Positions 17,551-26,735 are shown, counted from the stretch's first letter. The stretch is DNA of 64,000 nt from Sphaerochaeta sp. (GCA_018399495.1 JAGYOG010000007.1:27029-91028), one strand, 5' to 3'. Notes: generated by a model not told the origin, from the sequence alone. Made by a program: numbers and translations.

Positions 17551-18669
17551 ATGAAACGCACACCACTGTATGAGCGTTATAAGACGTATCCAAGGGTCAA
17601 ATTGATTGACTTTGGGGGTTGGGAGTTACCCGTGCAATTTGAGACGGGAATTCTTGGTGAGCATGCTGCTGTACGAAATCGTGCGGGTCTATTTGACGTT
17701 TCTCACATGGGTGAATGCAATGTCAGTGGGGAGACAGCTGCTTCCTATCTTGATTATCTTTGCACAAATACTATCAGCGATATGCAGGTAGGTCAGTGTC
17801 GCTATACACTGATGTGCTATCCTGATGGAACGGTGGTGGATGACTTGCTCATCTATCGTCGCTCAGATATTTCTTTCATGATTGTTATGAATGCTTCAAA
17901 TATTGAGAAAGACCTCCAATGGATAAAGGAAGGCAACCCCGAATCAGGGGAGTGCCCAATGGTGCAGGATATTTCTGATGTTACAGTCCAATTAGCATTG
18001 CAAGGTCCCCTTGCTTCACAGATTCTCGCTCCTTTGGTACCTGACTGTGATAGCTTACAAACCTTTCACTTCCGAAGCCAATGTGAAGTGGGGGAGGTAA
18101 TGGCACTCATCAGCCGAACAGGTTACACAGGAGAAGATGGATATGAACTGTACTGTGCTGCAGAGGATGGCCCACTTCTTTGGGACACTCTTTTGGAAGC
18201 AGGTGAATCCTTTGGCCTTATCTGTTGTGGACTAGGAAGTCGCGATACCTTGCGTATGGAGGCAAAGCTGCCGTTGTATGGTCATGAGATCAGCGACAGC
18301 ATTACACCACTAGAAGCGAATCTTACCAGTTTTGTGAAACTCGAAAAGACAGATTTTTGTGGGAAAGAAGCTTTGGTCAAACAGAAAGAAGCAGGTGTGC
18401 CCAGAAGCCTGAGAGGTATTGAAATGGTGGAAAAAGCGGTTCCTCGTAGTGGATACCGTGTTTTTCTGGAAGATGAGGATATCGGATATGTTACCAGTGG
18501 GACGAAGAGTCCTACCTTGGGAATCTTTTGTGCCTATATCCTGGTCAAACGAGAAACTGGACTTAAGTTCGGTGATACCGTGGAGATTGAAATACACGGA
18601 CAACGTAAAAAGGCCAAGCTGGTGAAAACGCCTTTTTACAAGCATGGAGTGAAAAACAGCCAACTATAA
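17551..18669 (+). CDS. gcvT: Aminomethyltransferase (glycine cleavage T protein)
   Basis: A 372-residue GcvT that transfers the aminomethyl carbon of glycine to tetrahydrofolate. The N-terminal DFGGWELPVQF, FDVSHMGE and later GYTGEDGYELY and GLGSRDTLRMEAKLPLYGHE are family signatures. An AAGGGA ribosome site precedes the ATG. The partner genes gcvH and gcvP are not next to it and not in the window, so a split glycine cleavage system or a related folate-dependent role is possible. The stop TAA shares one base with the next ATG (TAATG). Confidence 0.93.
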   Translation: MKRTPLYERYKTYPRVKLIDFGGWELPVQFETGILGEHAAVRNRAGLFDVSHMGECNVSGETAASYLDYLCTNTISDMQVGQCRYTLMCYPDGTVVDDLLIYRRSDISFMIVMNASNIEKDLQWIKEGNPESGECPMVQDISDVTVQLALQGPLASQILAPLVPDCDSLQTFHFRSQCEVGEVMALISRTGYTGEDGYELYCAAEDGPLLWDTLLEAGESFGLICCGLGSRDTLRMEAKLPLYGHEISDSITPLEANLTSFVKLEKTDFCGKEALVKQKEAGVPRSLRGIEMVEKAVPRSGYRVFLEDEDIGYVTSGTKSPTLGIFCAYILVKRETGLKFGDTVEIEIHGQRKKAKLVKTPFYKHGVKNSQL

Positions 18670-19973
18670 TGAAACGCATCCAAAATTATGCACCTGAAGG
18701 TTTCATCGCACTTGATAACTCCGCATTAATCTATCCACCCACTGAGGCTGTTTTCAATGCGAATACGTTCCGTGTCTCCATGGATTTCTCTTTCACCATC
18801 AAAAAAGTGATTCTGGAGCAGGCCTTGCATGACCTCTTGTACCGTTGTTCCTATGCCAAAATTCGTTTACACACCGGGTTTTTCTGGTACTACCTTTCTC
18901 CCAATGATGCTGAGCCTGTGGTGCACGAGGAGGGGAGTTATCCCAGTGGTAGGTTTGCCTTCAAGGAGAATAATGGATATCTCTTCAAGGTGCTCTACAG
19001 TGAGCATCGTATAGCCTTGGAGTGTTTTCATGCACTTACTGATGGTTCAGGTGCAATGTCTTACCTTAAGCTGTTGGTCGAGCGGTATTGCCATCATGCG
19101 GGATTGCTACAGGCGAAATTTTCTAGTGGCTTGGATTACAAAGTACGTCCTACAAAGCAGGAGTTCAGTGATCCGTTTCAACATCTCTATGACAAACGTG
19201 TGCCTTCATATCCTACAATCAGCAAGGCGTATCATCGCAAGGGAGATGGACCATTTGATGATCTTGTAAAAGTAATCAGTGCAACCATCCCGACTGATCA
19301 GATCAAGAAAAAAGCAAAGCAGCGATCACTTACCATAGGAGAGTATCTCTCAACAATATATCTCTATACTCTGCAACTGTTACAACAGAAAGAGATTCCT
19401 AATCAGAAGCAGCGTAAACCTATACGGCTTTCTGTTCCAATGAACCTAAGAAGAATATTCGGCTACGATACGATGCGGAACTTTACCCTGTTTGCTGTAG
19501 TCGGTATCGAGCCAGCTCTGGGGTTCTATGAGTTTGATGAGATTGCCACGGAAGTCCATCTGCAGATGGTCCAAGCGCAGTCAAAGAAACGATTATTGAG
19601 TCAGATCAAGCGTAATGTATCTGGGGAGAGAACCCCTGCAATTCGGTTCGCTCCCATAGCCTTTAAAAACCCCCTGTTCAAGTTACTTTCCGATTTCCTT
19701 GGAGATGACCAATACAGCGGAGTAATTTCAAATCTTGGGTATGTCGCCTTTCCCCCTCAGTTGGAGGATAAGGTTGTGAGATGTGATTTTCATCTGAGCC
19801 CCGGGTTGTTGAACAAGATAAGCTTGGCGGTCATTGGCTGTCTTGATAAGATTGTGGTGAATTTCAACAGTTTCTATACAACAGACACCGAATTGGAGCG
19901 GCTTTTTTGTACTTTCTTGGTGGAAGATGGCATCCAAGTCGAAATTGCGACCAACAGGGAAGATAAGAGGTAA
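18669..19973 (+). CDS. Condensation-domain-like (CoA-dependent) acyltransferase
   Basis: A 434-residue protein with the HxxxDG motif of the CoA-dependent acyltransferase/NRPS-condensation fold: FHALTDGSG near residues 121-129. The second half has a LSVPMNLRRIFG segment and a VISNLGYV-type strand also typical of alcohol acetyltransferase-like proteins. There are no other NRPS domains, so it acts as a free-standing acyltransferase of unknown substrate. Its start codon overlaps gcvT by one base. It is followed by a zinc-ribbon membrane protein, a pairing I associate with this uncharacterised group in Firmicutes and spirochaetes. Confidence 0.65.
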   Translation: MKRIQNYAPEGFIALDNSALIYPPTEAVFNANTFRVSMDFSFTIKKVILEQALHDLLYRCSYAKIRLHTGFFWYYLSPNDAEPVVHEEGSYPSGRFAFKENNGYLFKVLYSEHRIALECFHALTDGSGAMSYLKLLVERYCHHAGLLQAKFSSGLDYKVRPTKQEFSDPFQHLYDKRVPSYPTISKAYHRKGDGPFDDLVKVISATIPTDQIKKKAKQRSLTIGEYLSTIYLYTLQLLQQKEIPNQKQRKPIRLSVPMNLRRIFGYDTMRNFTLFAVVGIEPALGFYEFDEIATEVHLQMVQAQSKKRLLSQIKRNVSGERTPAIRFAPIAFKNPLFKLLSDFLGDDQYSGVISNLGYVAFPPQLEDKVVRCDFHLSPGLLNKISLAVIGCLDKIVVNFNSFYTTDTELERLFCTFLVEDGIQVEIATNREDKR

Positions 19974-19981
19974 AAGTAGCC

Positions 19982-20869
19982 ATGGCATATTGCGTACGAT
20001 GTGGAGTTAAATTGCCTAGTGGGGCTAAGACCTGCCCATTATGTGGGACAGAGGTCCAGCTTCCACCTGGAATGGAAGAAACACCTAGTGAACTACTCTT
20101 TGCTAAGAGGTTACCCCCAGAGGGAACTCGGGGAATTACCAAAGCAAGGAAAGGTCTAGTTGAATTAATTATAGCTCTATTTGTAGTCAGTGAAATTACG
20201 GTTGGGGTCTCTCTCATTTTTTCTGGGGCTTTGGCTTATATGTTTATACCCTTGTTCTGTATCGCCATGGCTACCGTAAGCTTGGTTTCCATTGTTCTAG
20301 CCAAGCCCCGCTATGTGAATAACGCTAGTTGGCAAAGCCTAATTGTTGCGCTGTTGTTGCTTGGTCTTGATGGGGCTGACTTTACTTGGAGTTGGTCTCT
20401 CATTGCTACTGGTGGAATTATCATGTTCTGGATGTACTGGGTGTTCCCATGGATCAAATGGACACAGAAGCATGTGAAGAGTGGTATTGCTCTTGGCATA
20501 GTATCCACATTGTGCTATCTGGGGCTAATAAACTTGGTGGTCTCTGGTGCTCTTACCTGGTTCATGCCTGTAGCCATTCCCACACTACTTGCGTTGTTGG
20601 TGGGTACCTTGTTGTTCCTTTTCTGGTTTGCCAACCGGAAGGGAAACAGAATTCCCATTGCAGATATCGTACTGGGGACAATGGTGGTATTTTTCAGTGC
20701 CAGTGCAGTTTTTGATGGTTCACTCACATACTATAAGACGGAGATATTTTCTCTTCGATGGGCAAGCAGTCTTTTGGTAGCAGCTATTGTTATCCTATTG
20801 TTCATGGTTGCTGTCTCGTTCTCTCTTCGTCTTAGGAGATATTTTACCAGTCATAACAGACATGACTAA
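19982..20869 (+). CDS. Zinc-ribbon membrane protein (DUF6320-like)
   Basis: A 295-residue protein. The first 25 residues form a zinc ribbon, CVRCGVKLPSGAKTCPLCG (two CxxC pairs). After a linker come about seven to eight hydrophobic helices up to the C-terminus. The layout matches the DUF6320 type found next to free-standing condensation-like acyltransferases, so it may form a membrane complex with the upstream protein, for example in lipid or surface glycan acylation. That role is inference. The gene converges with ybaK with a 4-base overlap. Confidence 0.6.
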   Translation: MAYCVRCGVKLPSGAKTCPLCGTEVQLPPGMEETPSELLFAKRLPPEGTRGITKARKGLVELIIALFVVSEITVGVSLIFSGALAYMFIPLFCIAMATVSLVSIVLAKPRYVNNASWQSLIVALLLLGLDGADFTWSWSLIATGGIIMFWMYWVFPWIKWTQKHVKSGIALGIVSTLCYLGLINLVVSGALTWFMPVAIPTLLALLVGTLLFLFWFANRKGNRIPIADIVLGTMVVFFSASAVFDGSLTYYKTEIFSLRWASSLLVAAIVILLFMVAVSFSLRLRRYFTSHNRHD

Positions 20870-21333
20870 GTAAAGTCTGCAAACTGCCCTTGTGTGGCCG
20901 ATACGAGGTCCCCTGGCTTAATTTTCAGCTGCAACCCACGAGCCCCTGCGCTAACATGAATGTATGGTTCCAGTTGGGCAACTTCTTCGATGAAGATAGG
21001 GAATTGTTTTTTCATCCCCAAGGGGCTGCACCCCCCTCGAATATACCCCGTAACTGACTGTAGCCGGTCGAGCTTCAGCAGCTCGATATCCTTGCTCTCT
21101 GTTAAGGCTTTCACCTTCTTAAGACTGACAGAAAAATCCGCGGGAAGACAGAATATGAAGATTTGTTTCTCACTATTTTCCACCACGATGGTTTTAAATA
21201 CCTGGGAAGGTTCCAAACCAGCAACCTCACTTGCATGAACTGCATCGAGATGCTCTTCATCCCACGAGTATGTTACCACCTCATAGGGAATGTCTTGGGC
21301 TTCCAGAATTCTCATCGCATTGGTCTTTTTCAT
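20866..21333 (-). CDS. ybaK: Cys-tRNA(Pro)/Cys-tRNA(Cys) deacylase
   Basis: A 155-residue YbaK/EbsC-type editing enzyme that hydrolyses Cys-tRNA(Pro) made in error by prolyl-tRNA synthetase. The signature is GYIRGGCSPLGMKK, with the KVKALTES segment before it and FADFT at the end. The ATG has AGGA about 8 bases upstream. It is monocistronic, between the convergent zinc-ribbon gene and the terminator of the ABC importer operon. Confidence 0.9.
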   Translation of the reverse strand: MKKTNAMRILEAQDIPYEVVTYSWDEEHLDAVHASEVAGLEPSQVFKTIVVENSEKQIFIFCLPADFSVSLKKVKALTESKDIELLKLDRLQSVTGYIRGGCSPLGMKKQFPIFIEEVAQLEPYIHVSAGARGLQLKIKPGDLVSATQGQFADFT

Positions 21334-21370
21334 ACGAATATCCTAATACGTTGCAACGAGGTGTGCAAGC

Positions 21371-21396
21371 AAGGAAAAGGGGACCCGAAGGTCCCC
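21371..21396 (-). terminator. Rho-independent terminator of the nucleoside importer operon
   Basis: On the minus strand GGGGACC, loop TTCG, GGTCCCC, then TTTTCCTT. It lies about 25 bases after the stop codon of the last permease gene. The UUCG tetraloop is especially stable. Confidence 0.85.
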
Positions 21397-21422
21397 TCTT
21401 GTAGGTGGTTTTACCTGAGTGG

Positions 21423-22394
21423 TTATTTGTCATCAATGGCAAACGATGTTCCCAAGGCAGAAGGAGAAGCAAATGAGCCTCTTTTCTTCTGGTTGATAAT
21501 CGTCATAGCAGCCAATGCAACGAGTGTAATCAAATAAGGCGAGAATCCAAGGAACTGGCTGGGGATGACCATCTTCAATCCAGCAGCCTGTAGGCTGAAC
21601 TGCAAACTGGTAATACCACCAAAGACCAGTGTCCCAATTACTACACGTCCTGGATTCCAGGTTGAGAAGATAACCAATGCGATGACAATCCAGCCTTTGC
21701 CGCTTGTCATGCCTTCATTCCAACTTGGGGTGAAACTCAGAGAGAGGCAAGCACCACCAAGTCCTGCAAGCATACCACCAATTACGGTGTATACATAGCG
21801 GATCCTGGTAACCGAGATGCCCATTGAAGCAGCAGTTCTTGGATTTTCTCCTACAGCGCGGACCACCATGCCATGCTTGGTCTTGTACATGAAGAACCAG
21901 GCAAAGGGGATAAGGATGTAGAGAGCATAGGTAAGCAAGCTTACATCAAATAGTGCCCCAATGATTGGGATATCACTCAAGAATGGAATGGCAATGTTGC
22001 TGAACTTGTCAGGGATGTTCATGCCGGTGAGATTGTATCCGTTGGAAGCAGGTCCAAGTCGTTCCCCGAGGAAGTTGGCAAGTCCAGTACCGAACATGGT
22101 GATGGCAAGCCCTGCAGGAACTTGGTTTGCCCGCATCGTAATGCAGAGGAATGCATGGATGAGACTGAAAAATCCCCCAACCAGCATAGCCATCATCAGC
22201 GCCAGATACAGATTCCCGGTATTGAATGCCGTGGAGAATCCTGCGAGAGCACCCATGAGCATAATACCTTCCATTCCAAGGTTCAGTATTCCTGTTTTCT
22301 GGGTATATACTTCTCCCACTGTTGCATAGGCAAGGGAGGTACCCATGGCTAGTGTTGCCGCTAGTAGTTTCGTGATGAAATCAAGCATGTTCAT
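21423..22394 (-). CDS. ABC transporter permease, BMP/nucleoside type (second permease)
   Basis: A 323-residue inner-membrane permease of the BPD_transp_2 family, equivalent to the NupQ/YufQ subunit of nucleoside importers. About eight to nine helices are visible. Conserved pieces are GEVYTQKTGILNLGMEGIML near the N-terminus and VRAVGENPRTAASMGI, the coupling loop that meets the ATPase. Its ATG overlaps the stop of the other permease (ATGA) and has AGGAGG upstream, so the pair is translationally coupled. Confidence 0.9.
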   Translation of the reverse strand: MNMLDFITKLLAATLAMGTSLAYATVGEVYTQKTGILNLGMEGIMLMGALAGFSTAFNTGNLYLALMMAMLVGGFFSLIHAFLCITMRANQVPAGLAITMFGTGLANFLGERLGPASNGYNLTGMNIPDKFSNIAIPFLSDIPIIGALFDVSLLTYALYILIPFAWFFMYKTKHGMVVRAVGENPRTAASMGISVTRIRYVYTVIGGMLAGLGGACLSLSFTPSWNEGMTSGKGWIVIALVIFSTWNPGRVVIGTLVFGGITSLQFSLQAAGLKMVIPSQFLGFSPYLITLVALAAMTIINQKKRGSFASPSALGTSFAIDDK

Positions 22395-23458
22395 GCGGTA
22401 ACCTCCTTACGGTTTTTTATGACTAGCAAACGGTACTCGATAAAAATATTACCAGCCAACAACGGGATAAGTATCAAGCCTTGCAGCACTGCTCCCATTG
22501 CATTGGGCAGCTTCATGGTCATCTGTAATGCATCGCTACCAGTTTCAATGGCTGCCATGATGACTGAAACAATAATGGATATGATTGGATTAAGACCGCT
22601 CATCCAAGCAATAATGATACCGGTGAAGCCGTATCCAGAATCCACTCCCTTGGTCAGCTGGTGCGTTACCGCTGCTGCATCAATTACACCTGCCAAACCA
22701 GCAATTGCACCACTGAGCAGCATGGCAAGAATAATATTCTTCTTGATCGAAACACCCTGACACTCTGCAGCCCTTTTGTTCTTTCCAATCATATTCAACT
22801 CGAAGCCCCAACGTGTCTTGTACAAGACAAACCAGAGGATCCCCACAAGGATTAGGGCAAAGAAGATGCCTCCATGTACTCGGCCCCAGATTCTAGGGAG
22901 CCAAGCTTCCTTGGGATAGAGTACGGTACCCATATTTCCCCGCGGAGCTTTCCATGCATTGAAATACAGATATTCAGCAAAGCCGATAATGATGTAGTTC
23001 ATCATCAAGGTGGTAAGTGTTTCATCCACACTCCACTGGGCTTTCAATACACCGGGTATACCTCCCCACATTGCTCCGAATAGGATTCCAACAACCATGC
23101 CGACAGGGAGCAGGAGGGTGGTCGGGAGGAATGTCCAGAACTGCATGACCCATGTAATACCGATGACTCCTCCGACGTACTGACCCTCAGCTCCAATGTT
23201 CCAGAACTTCAAACGGAAAGCAATTCCTACAGCGAGTCCGCAGAGGAGCAAGGGAATGGATTTAACCAATGTGTATTGTAACTTTGTTTGGCTGCCAAAA
23301 GCACCCTTGAGCATGGCTGCATAGGCTTGAAACGGGTTGGCATCAGAGATCAGTAACACGATGGCTCCCAGAATAAAGGATACCAGCAGGCTGACTACAG
23401 GGACGAGTACCGCCATTCTAGTGGATCGGTAGTCGCGCTTTTCCAAGCGGAATTTCAT
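22391..23458 (-). CDS. ABC transporter permease, BMP/nucleoside type (first permease)
   Basis: A 355-residue permease of the NupP/YufP type. It has a short basic N-terminus, a first helix at about residues 16-38, the KFWNIGAEGQYVGG motif and the coupling loop MIGKNKRAAECQGVS. Together with the next permease it forms the membrane channel of the importer. AAGGAGAG precedes the ATG, which overlaps the stop of the ATPase gene by four bases. Confidence 0.9.
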   Translation of the reverse strand: MKFRLEKRDYRSTRMAVLVPVVSLLVSFILGAIVLLISDANPFQAYAAMLKGAFGSQTKLQYTLVKSIPLLLCGLAVGIAFRLKFWNIGAEGQYVGGVIGITWVMQFWTFLPTTLLLPVGMVVGILFGAMWGGIPGVLKAQWSVDETLTTLMMNYIIIGFAEYLYFNAWKAPRGNMGTVLYPKEAWLPRIWGRVHGGIFFALILVGILWFVLYKTRWGFELNMIGKNKRAAECQGVSIKKNIILAMLLSGAIAGLAGVIDAAAVTHQLTKGVDSGYGFTGIIIAWMSGLNPIISIIVSVIMAAIETGSDALQMTMKLPNAMGAVLQGLILIPLLAGNIFIEYRLLVIKNRKEVTA

Positions 23459-24996
23459 ATATCTCTCCTTTCGACACCTGCCATCAACATGCCAAGTTCC
23501 TCTGTTTTTGCATCCTTTGCATCAACAATATCCATAATTCTCCCTTCAAACATGACTGCTATCTTGTCTGCCACCATCAACAGCTCTTCCAGTTCCTCAC
23601 TGACCAGCACGACGGCACACCCCTTATCTCTCTGTTTAATGATGTTTTGGCGGACCGCTTCAGTTGCCCCTACATCAAGTCCCCTGGAAGGGTAGACTGC
23701 GACAAGGATTCCACCACAGGAGTCAATCTCACGGGCTAGAATTGTTTTCTGGATGTTTCCTCCGCTAAGAAATTTGACCGAAGTGTCCTGGTTCGGGGTT
23801 TTAATGGTAAACAGATCAATGAGCCGGTCTGCAAACTTTCTGACCAAGCCACGCTTTATGATATTGTGAGCAGAGAGCTCACTGGTGCGGTATTTTTTCA
23901 TGGAGAGGTTGTCGCCAACACTCATATCTCCGACCACCCCCATCCTTCCGCGGTCGGCCGGAATGTGGCTTACCCCAGCTTTAATGACCTGCAACGGGGT
24001 CTTGTTTGTCATATCCTTCCCGTTGAGGGAAATGGTCCCGCCGTTGACCTTCAATAGACCTGTGAGAGCTTCACTCAGCTGTTGTTGCCCATTGCCTGCC
24101 ACACCAGCAACGCCGAAGATCTCACCTTCACGGACGGTAAATGAAATATTATCAAGAACCGGCTTGCCTCCTCCAACAGGGAGCGCCAGCAAGTCTTTTA
24201 CCTCAATCTTGGTAGCCCCTGGGTTATAAGAACCTCTCTCAAGGGAGAAGAGGATATCACGGCCTACCATCATATTTGCCAGATCTTGTACTCGTTCAAT
24301 AGTCTTCGTGGGGCAGACTGAGACGCTCTTGCCCCGCCTCAGAACTTGGACGGTATGGCTGAACTCCATTACCTCATCCATCTTGTGAGTAATGAATATG
24401 GCGCTCTTGCCTTCGGCGAGCATCTTTTTCAGAATTTCATTCAAATCTCTTGCTTCCCCAGGAGTCAACACTGCTGTAGGTTCATCAAGAATGAGAATGT
24501 CGGCACCGCGGTAGAGCAACTTCAATATTTCTACACGTTGTTGTTCTCCGACCGAAAGGTCCTGAATTATTTTATCCGGATAGACTTGCAAGCCATATCG
24601 CTTGCTCAGTTCCGTAATCTTTTCGCGTATCTCTGCCATGGGTGGTACAAAAGGAAGGCCCTTCATGCCCAAGACAATGTTTTCTGCTACACTCATGTTC
24701 CCTACCAGCATGAATTCCTGGTGGATCATACCTATTCCAAGGGCCATTGAGTCCTGAGGGGAGTTGATGTCTACCAGCTCTCCCTTCACAAATATTTCCC
24801 CGCTGTCTGCTTGGTATAATCCAACCAACATATTCATCAGGGTACTTTTGCCGGCTCCATTCTCACCAAGCAAGGCGAGAACTTCTCCCCGGTGCAAGGC
24901 TAGGTCAACCTGGTCGTTTGCCAGTACTCCAGGGAAGTGTTTGGTTATATTGACCATTCGCACGACGGGTGTTTCGTCGGTGGTTAATTCACTCAT
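23455..24996 (-). CDS. ABC transporter ATP-binding protein, two fused ATPase domains
   Basis: About 513 residues from the ATG at 24996 (MSELTTDE), which has GGAAAG upstream; the frame is open to 25050. It is the NupO/YufO-type tandem ATPase. Domain 1 has Walker A GENGAGKST, signature LSVGEQQR and Walker B ILILDEPTAVLTP. Domain 2 has a degenerate Walker A (GVAGNGQQQ), signature LSGGNIQK and a degenerate Walker B (GGILVAVYPSRGLD), as is normal in this sugar/nucleoside class. It energises the two permeases encoded directly downstream. Confidence 0.92.
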   Translation of the reverse strand: MSELTTDETPVVRMVNITKHFPGVLANDQVDLALHRGEVLALLGENGAGKSTLMNMLVGLYQADSGEIFVKGELVDINSPQDSMALGIGMIHQEFMLVGNMSVAENIVLGMKGLPFVPPMAEIREKITELSKRYGLQVYPDKIIQDLSVGEQQRVEILKLLYRGADILILDEPTAVLTPGEARDLNEILKKMLAEGKSAIFITHKMDEVMEFSHTVQVLRRGKSVSVCPTKTIERVQDLANMMVGRDILFSLERGSYNPGATKIEVKDLLALPVGGGKPVLDNISFTVREGEIFGVAGVAGNGQQQLSEALTGLLKVNGGTISLNGKDMTNKTPLQVIKAGVSHIPADRGRMGVVGDMSVGDNLSMKKYRTSELSAHNIIKRGLVRKFADRLIDLFTIKTPNQDTSVKFLSGGNIQKTILAREIDSCGGILVAVYPSRGLDVGATEAVRQNIIKQRDKGCAVVLVSEELEELLMVADKIAVMFEGRIMDIVDAKDAKTEELGMLMAGVERRDI

Positions 24997-25055
24997 GTTC
25001 TTTCCACTTACATTTGCCTCAGAAATGAGGCAAGAAAAGTCTTGAATCAAGTAGA

Positions 25056-25073
25056 GGCGGGCAGTAGCCCGCC
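25056..25073 (-). terminator. Intercistronic hairpin after the binding-protein gene
   Basis: On the minus strand GGCGGGC, loop TACT, GCCCGCC followed by TCTAC. It lies between the BMP gene and the ATPase gene. There is no long T-run, so it probably stabilises the upstream message or causes partial termination, giving more binding protein than membrane subunits. Confidence 0.6.
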
Positions 25074-25098
25074 CCTATCCAATAGGAAATAACGAATA

Positions 25099-26190
25099 TT
25101 AGACGCTTCCAACAACACCTTCGACAAACCAGTCCATGGTGAGCATTGCTTCGTCATTCATCTTCTCGCCAGTATTCTGGCGAAGTGAGCCGGTATTGTC
25201 TTTCAGTTCGCCCCAGAATACATCCCACTCGCCGTCGTGGATCTTATCCTGAACAGACATGACCTCATCGGCTACAGCCTCGGGTACCAATGGAGAAAGG
25301 GGAGAAAGGTGAATCATCTCGTCCTCAAGGCCACCCCAGTAGCTCTGGCTTTCCCATGTGCCATCAAGAGCACTCTGGACAGCAGGAATCATGTAGTTGC
25401 CCCAGTTCCACATCGGGGAGACCAGCACGTGGTCATCACCAACGATCTTGCGGAAGTCAGCATTGTAACCGATTGCGTACTTGCCGCGTTCGATGGCTGC
25501 CTTTGCAGGTTCAGTGGTATCCTGGTGTTGCGCAATGACATCACATCCCTGGTCGAGCAAAGCTACAGAGCCCTGGCGCTCGAGGGAAGGGTCAAACCAA
25601 GTATTGGTCCAGACGACAGTGACGGTTGCGTCAGGATTGACAGCACGTGCACCAAGGGTGAATGCGTTGATTCCACGTACAACCTCAGGGGTGTTGTATG
25701 CGCCAACAAAACCAATTTTTCCAGAAGAAGACATTTCAGCAGCAATTATACCGGAGAGGTAGCGCATCTGATACATTCTTCCGAAGTAGTTGGACATGTT
25801 GTCAGCGGAGAGATAACCAGAGCAGTGCTCGAAGTAGACATCAGGGTATCTCTCAGCAACATTAAGCATGTACTGCTGGTAGTTGTAGGAGTTAGCGAAA
25901 ATAATTTTGCAGCCTTCGTCAATAAGGTTCTCCATGACACGTTCGCTACTCTCATTTTCAGGAATTCCTTCCATGCGAATGACCTCGACCTTGTCCCCAA
26001 AATGCTCTTCCATGGCGATGGTGCCTTGGTCATGCATATAAGAATACCCCATATCTCCAGGGGGGCTGATGTAGATGACACCTACCTTGAGTGGTGCATC
26101 TGCACTGACGGTGGCCTCTTTTGCTCCCTGTGCAAATACAAAGGAAGTAGCCAACAGCATGATTAACAGTAAGACAATGCTTTTTTTCAT
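25099..26190 (-). CDS. BMP-family nucleoside-binding protein of the ABC importer
   Basis: A 363-residue exported binding protein. The ATG at 26190 has a perfect GGAGAG site and yields a signal peptide (MKKSIVLLLIMLLATSFVFA) cut before QGAKEA; no lipobox cysteine is present, so it appears to be periplasmic, not a lipoprotein. The body matches the BMP/TmpC/Med family: VGVIYISPPGDMGYSYMHDQG at the start and FVGAYNTPEVVRGINAF in the middle. These proteins bind purine nucleosides. It is the first gene of a four-gene importer operon. The longer open frame to 26310 runs into the promoter and is not used. Confidence 0.92.
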   Translation of the reverse strand: MKKSIVLLLIMLLATSFVFAQGAKEATVSADAPLKVGVIYISPPGDMGYSYMHDQGTIAMEEHFGDKVEVIRMEGIPENESSERVMENLIDEGCKIIFANSYNYQQYMLNVAERYPDVYFEHCSGYLSADNMSNYFGRMYQMRYLSGIIAAEMSSSGKIGFVGAYNTPEVVRGINAFTLGARAVNPDATVTVVWTNTWFDPSLERQGSVALLDQGCDVIAQHQDTTEPAKAAIERGKYAIGYNADFRKIVGDDHVLVSPMWNWGNYMIPAVQSALDGTWESQSYWGGLEDEMIHLSPLSPLVPEAVADEVMSVQDKIHDGEWDVFWGELKDNTGSLRQNTGEKMNDEAMLTMDWFVEGVVGSV

Positions 26191-26256
26191 GTTTCTCTCC
26201 TTACAAAAGATTGCGTGATGTCGTTGATAGTACTCGAAGAACCTCAACTGTTTCAA

Positions 26257-26285
26257 ATTATACGGGACGTTTTTCCTGCTGTCAA
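26257..26285 (-). promoter_or_regulatory. Consensus sigma70 promoter of the nucleoside importer operon
   Basis: On the minus strand TTGACA, a 17-base spacer, TATAAT: a perfect match to consensus in both hexamers and spacing. Predicted transcription starts about 60 bases before the BMP start codon. The leader contains only a small hairpin (GTTGA/TCAAC) and no recognisable purine riboswitch. Confidence 0.85.
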
Positions 26286-26558
26286 AACAATATTGAGAAA
26301 CCTTTAGCAATGGGAAACGCAGTTTGCTTAGTATATTTATAGGTAAATTTAAAAATGAACTAGGAAAAATTCACTTTACCGAAATATGTATTTTTTTATG
26401 AATTTGTGCAGAAAGTAGGGCGACTGTGGGGGTATTTGTTGCAAAGGTAAAAAAATGTTGCATATTATAGTATAAGGTGTAGTAAAATTGGTAATATAAG
26501 TAACTGGCTAACCCTTTCATGCAACAAAAATACAGTTGAATATAATCAAAATAGATGT
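26286..26558. other. AT-rich non-coding stretch before the IS element
   Basis: No open frame of note and no RNA gene recognised. The sequence is markedly AT-rich. It was probably continuous with the stretch beginning at 28413 before the IS inserted. Confidence 0.5.
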
Positions 26559-26563
26559 GTAAG

Positions 26564-26592
26564 CCTACGATAAACCCAAAAGTAGAACCATA
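26564..26592 (+). repeat. Left terminal inverted repeat of the IS
   Basis: 29 bases beginning CCTACGATAAACC and ending GTAGAACCATA; it matches the reverse complement of 28384-28412 at 28 of 29 positions (C for A at the 13th base). Confidence 0.93.
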
Positions 26593-26681
26593 TCCTACTC
26601 AACCCTCTTAGTACCGTTGATTCTTGCATTTCAGAGCACTTTTTCCCACTTTTAGTTGCATTCTGAAGCCCTTTGGTGTAT

Positions 26682-26715
26682 CCTGTATATGGTTATACTT
26701 ATAACTATATACAGG
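26682..26715 (+). promoter_or_regulatory. Long palindrome just upstream of the transposase gene
   Basis: CCTGTATATGGTTATA (26682-26697) pairs with TATAACTATATACAGG (26700-26715) with one G-T pair and a 2-base loop. It is AT-rich, 20 bases before the ATG, and could be a promoter or operator for the transposase, or an RNA hairpin limiting its expression by read-through from outside. Confidence 0.55.
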
Positions 26716-26735
26716 TAGCTGAGAGGTAGGGACTC

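Noticed and set aside
25237..26166. 309-codon plus-strand ORF opposite the BMP gene
   Set aside because: The minus strand codes for a clear BMP-family protein with signal peptide, promoter and ribosome site; the plus frame shows no motif.
26191..26256. Purine riboswitch before the nucleoside importer
   Set aside because: The predicted leader is only about 60 bases, too short for the aptamer, and has none of its conserved loop sequences.
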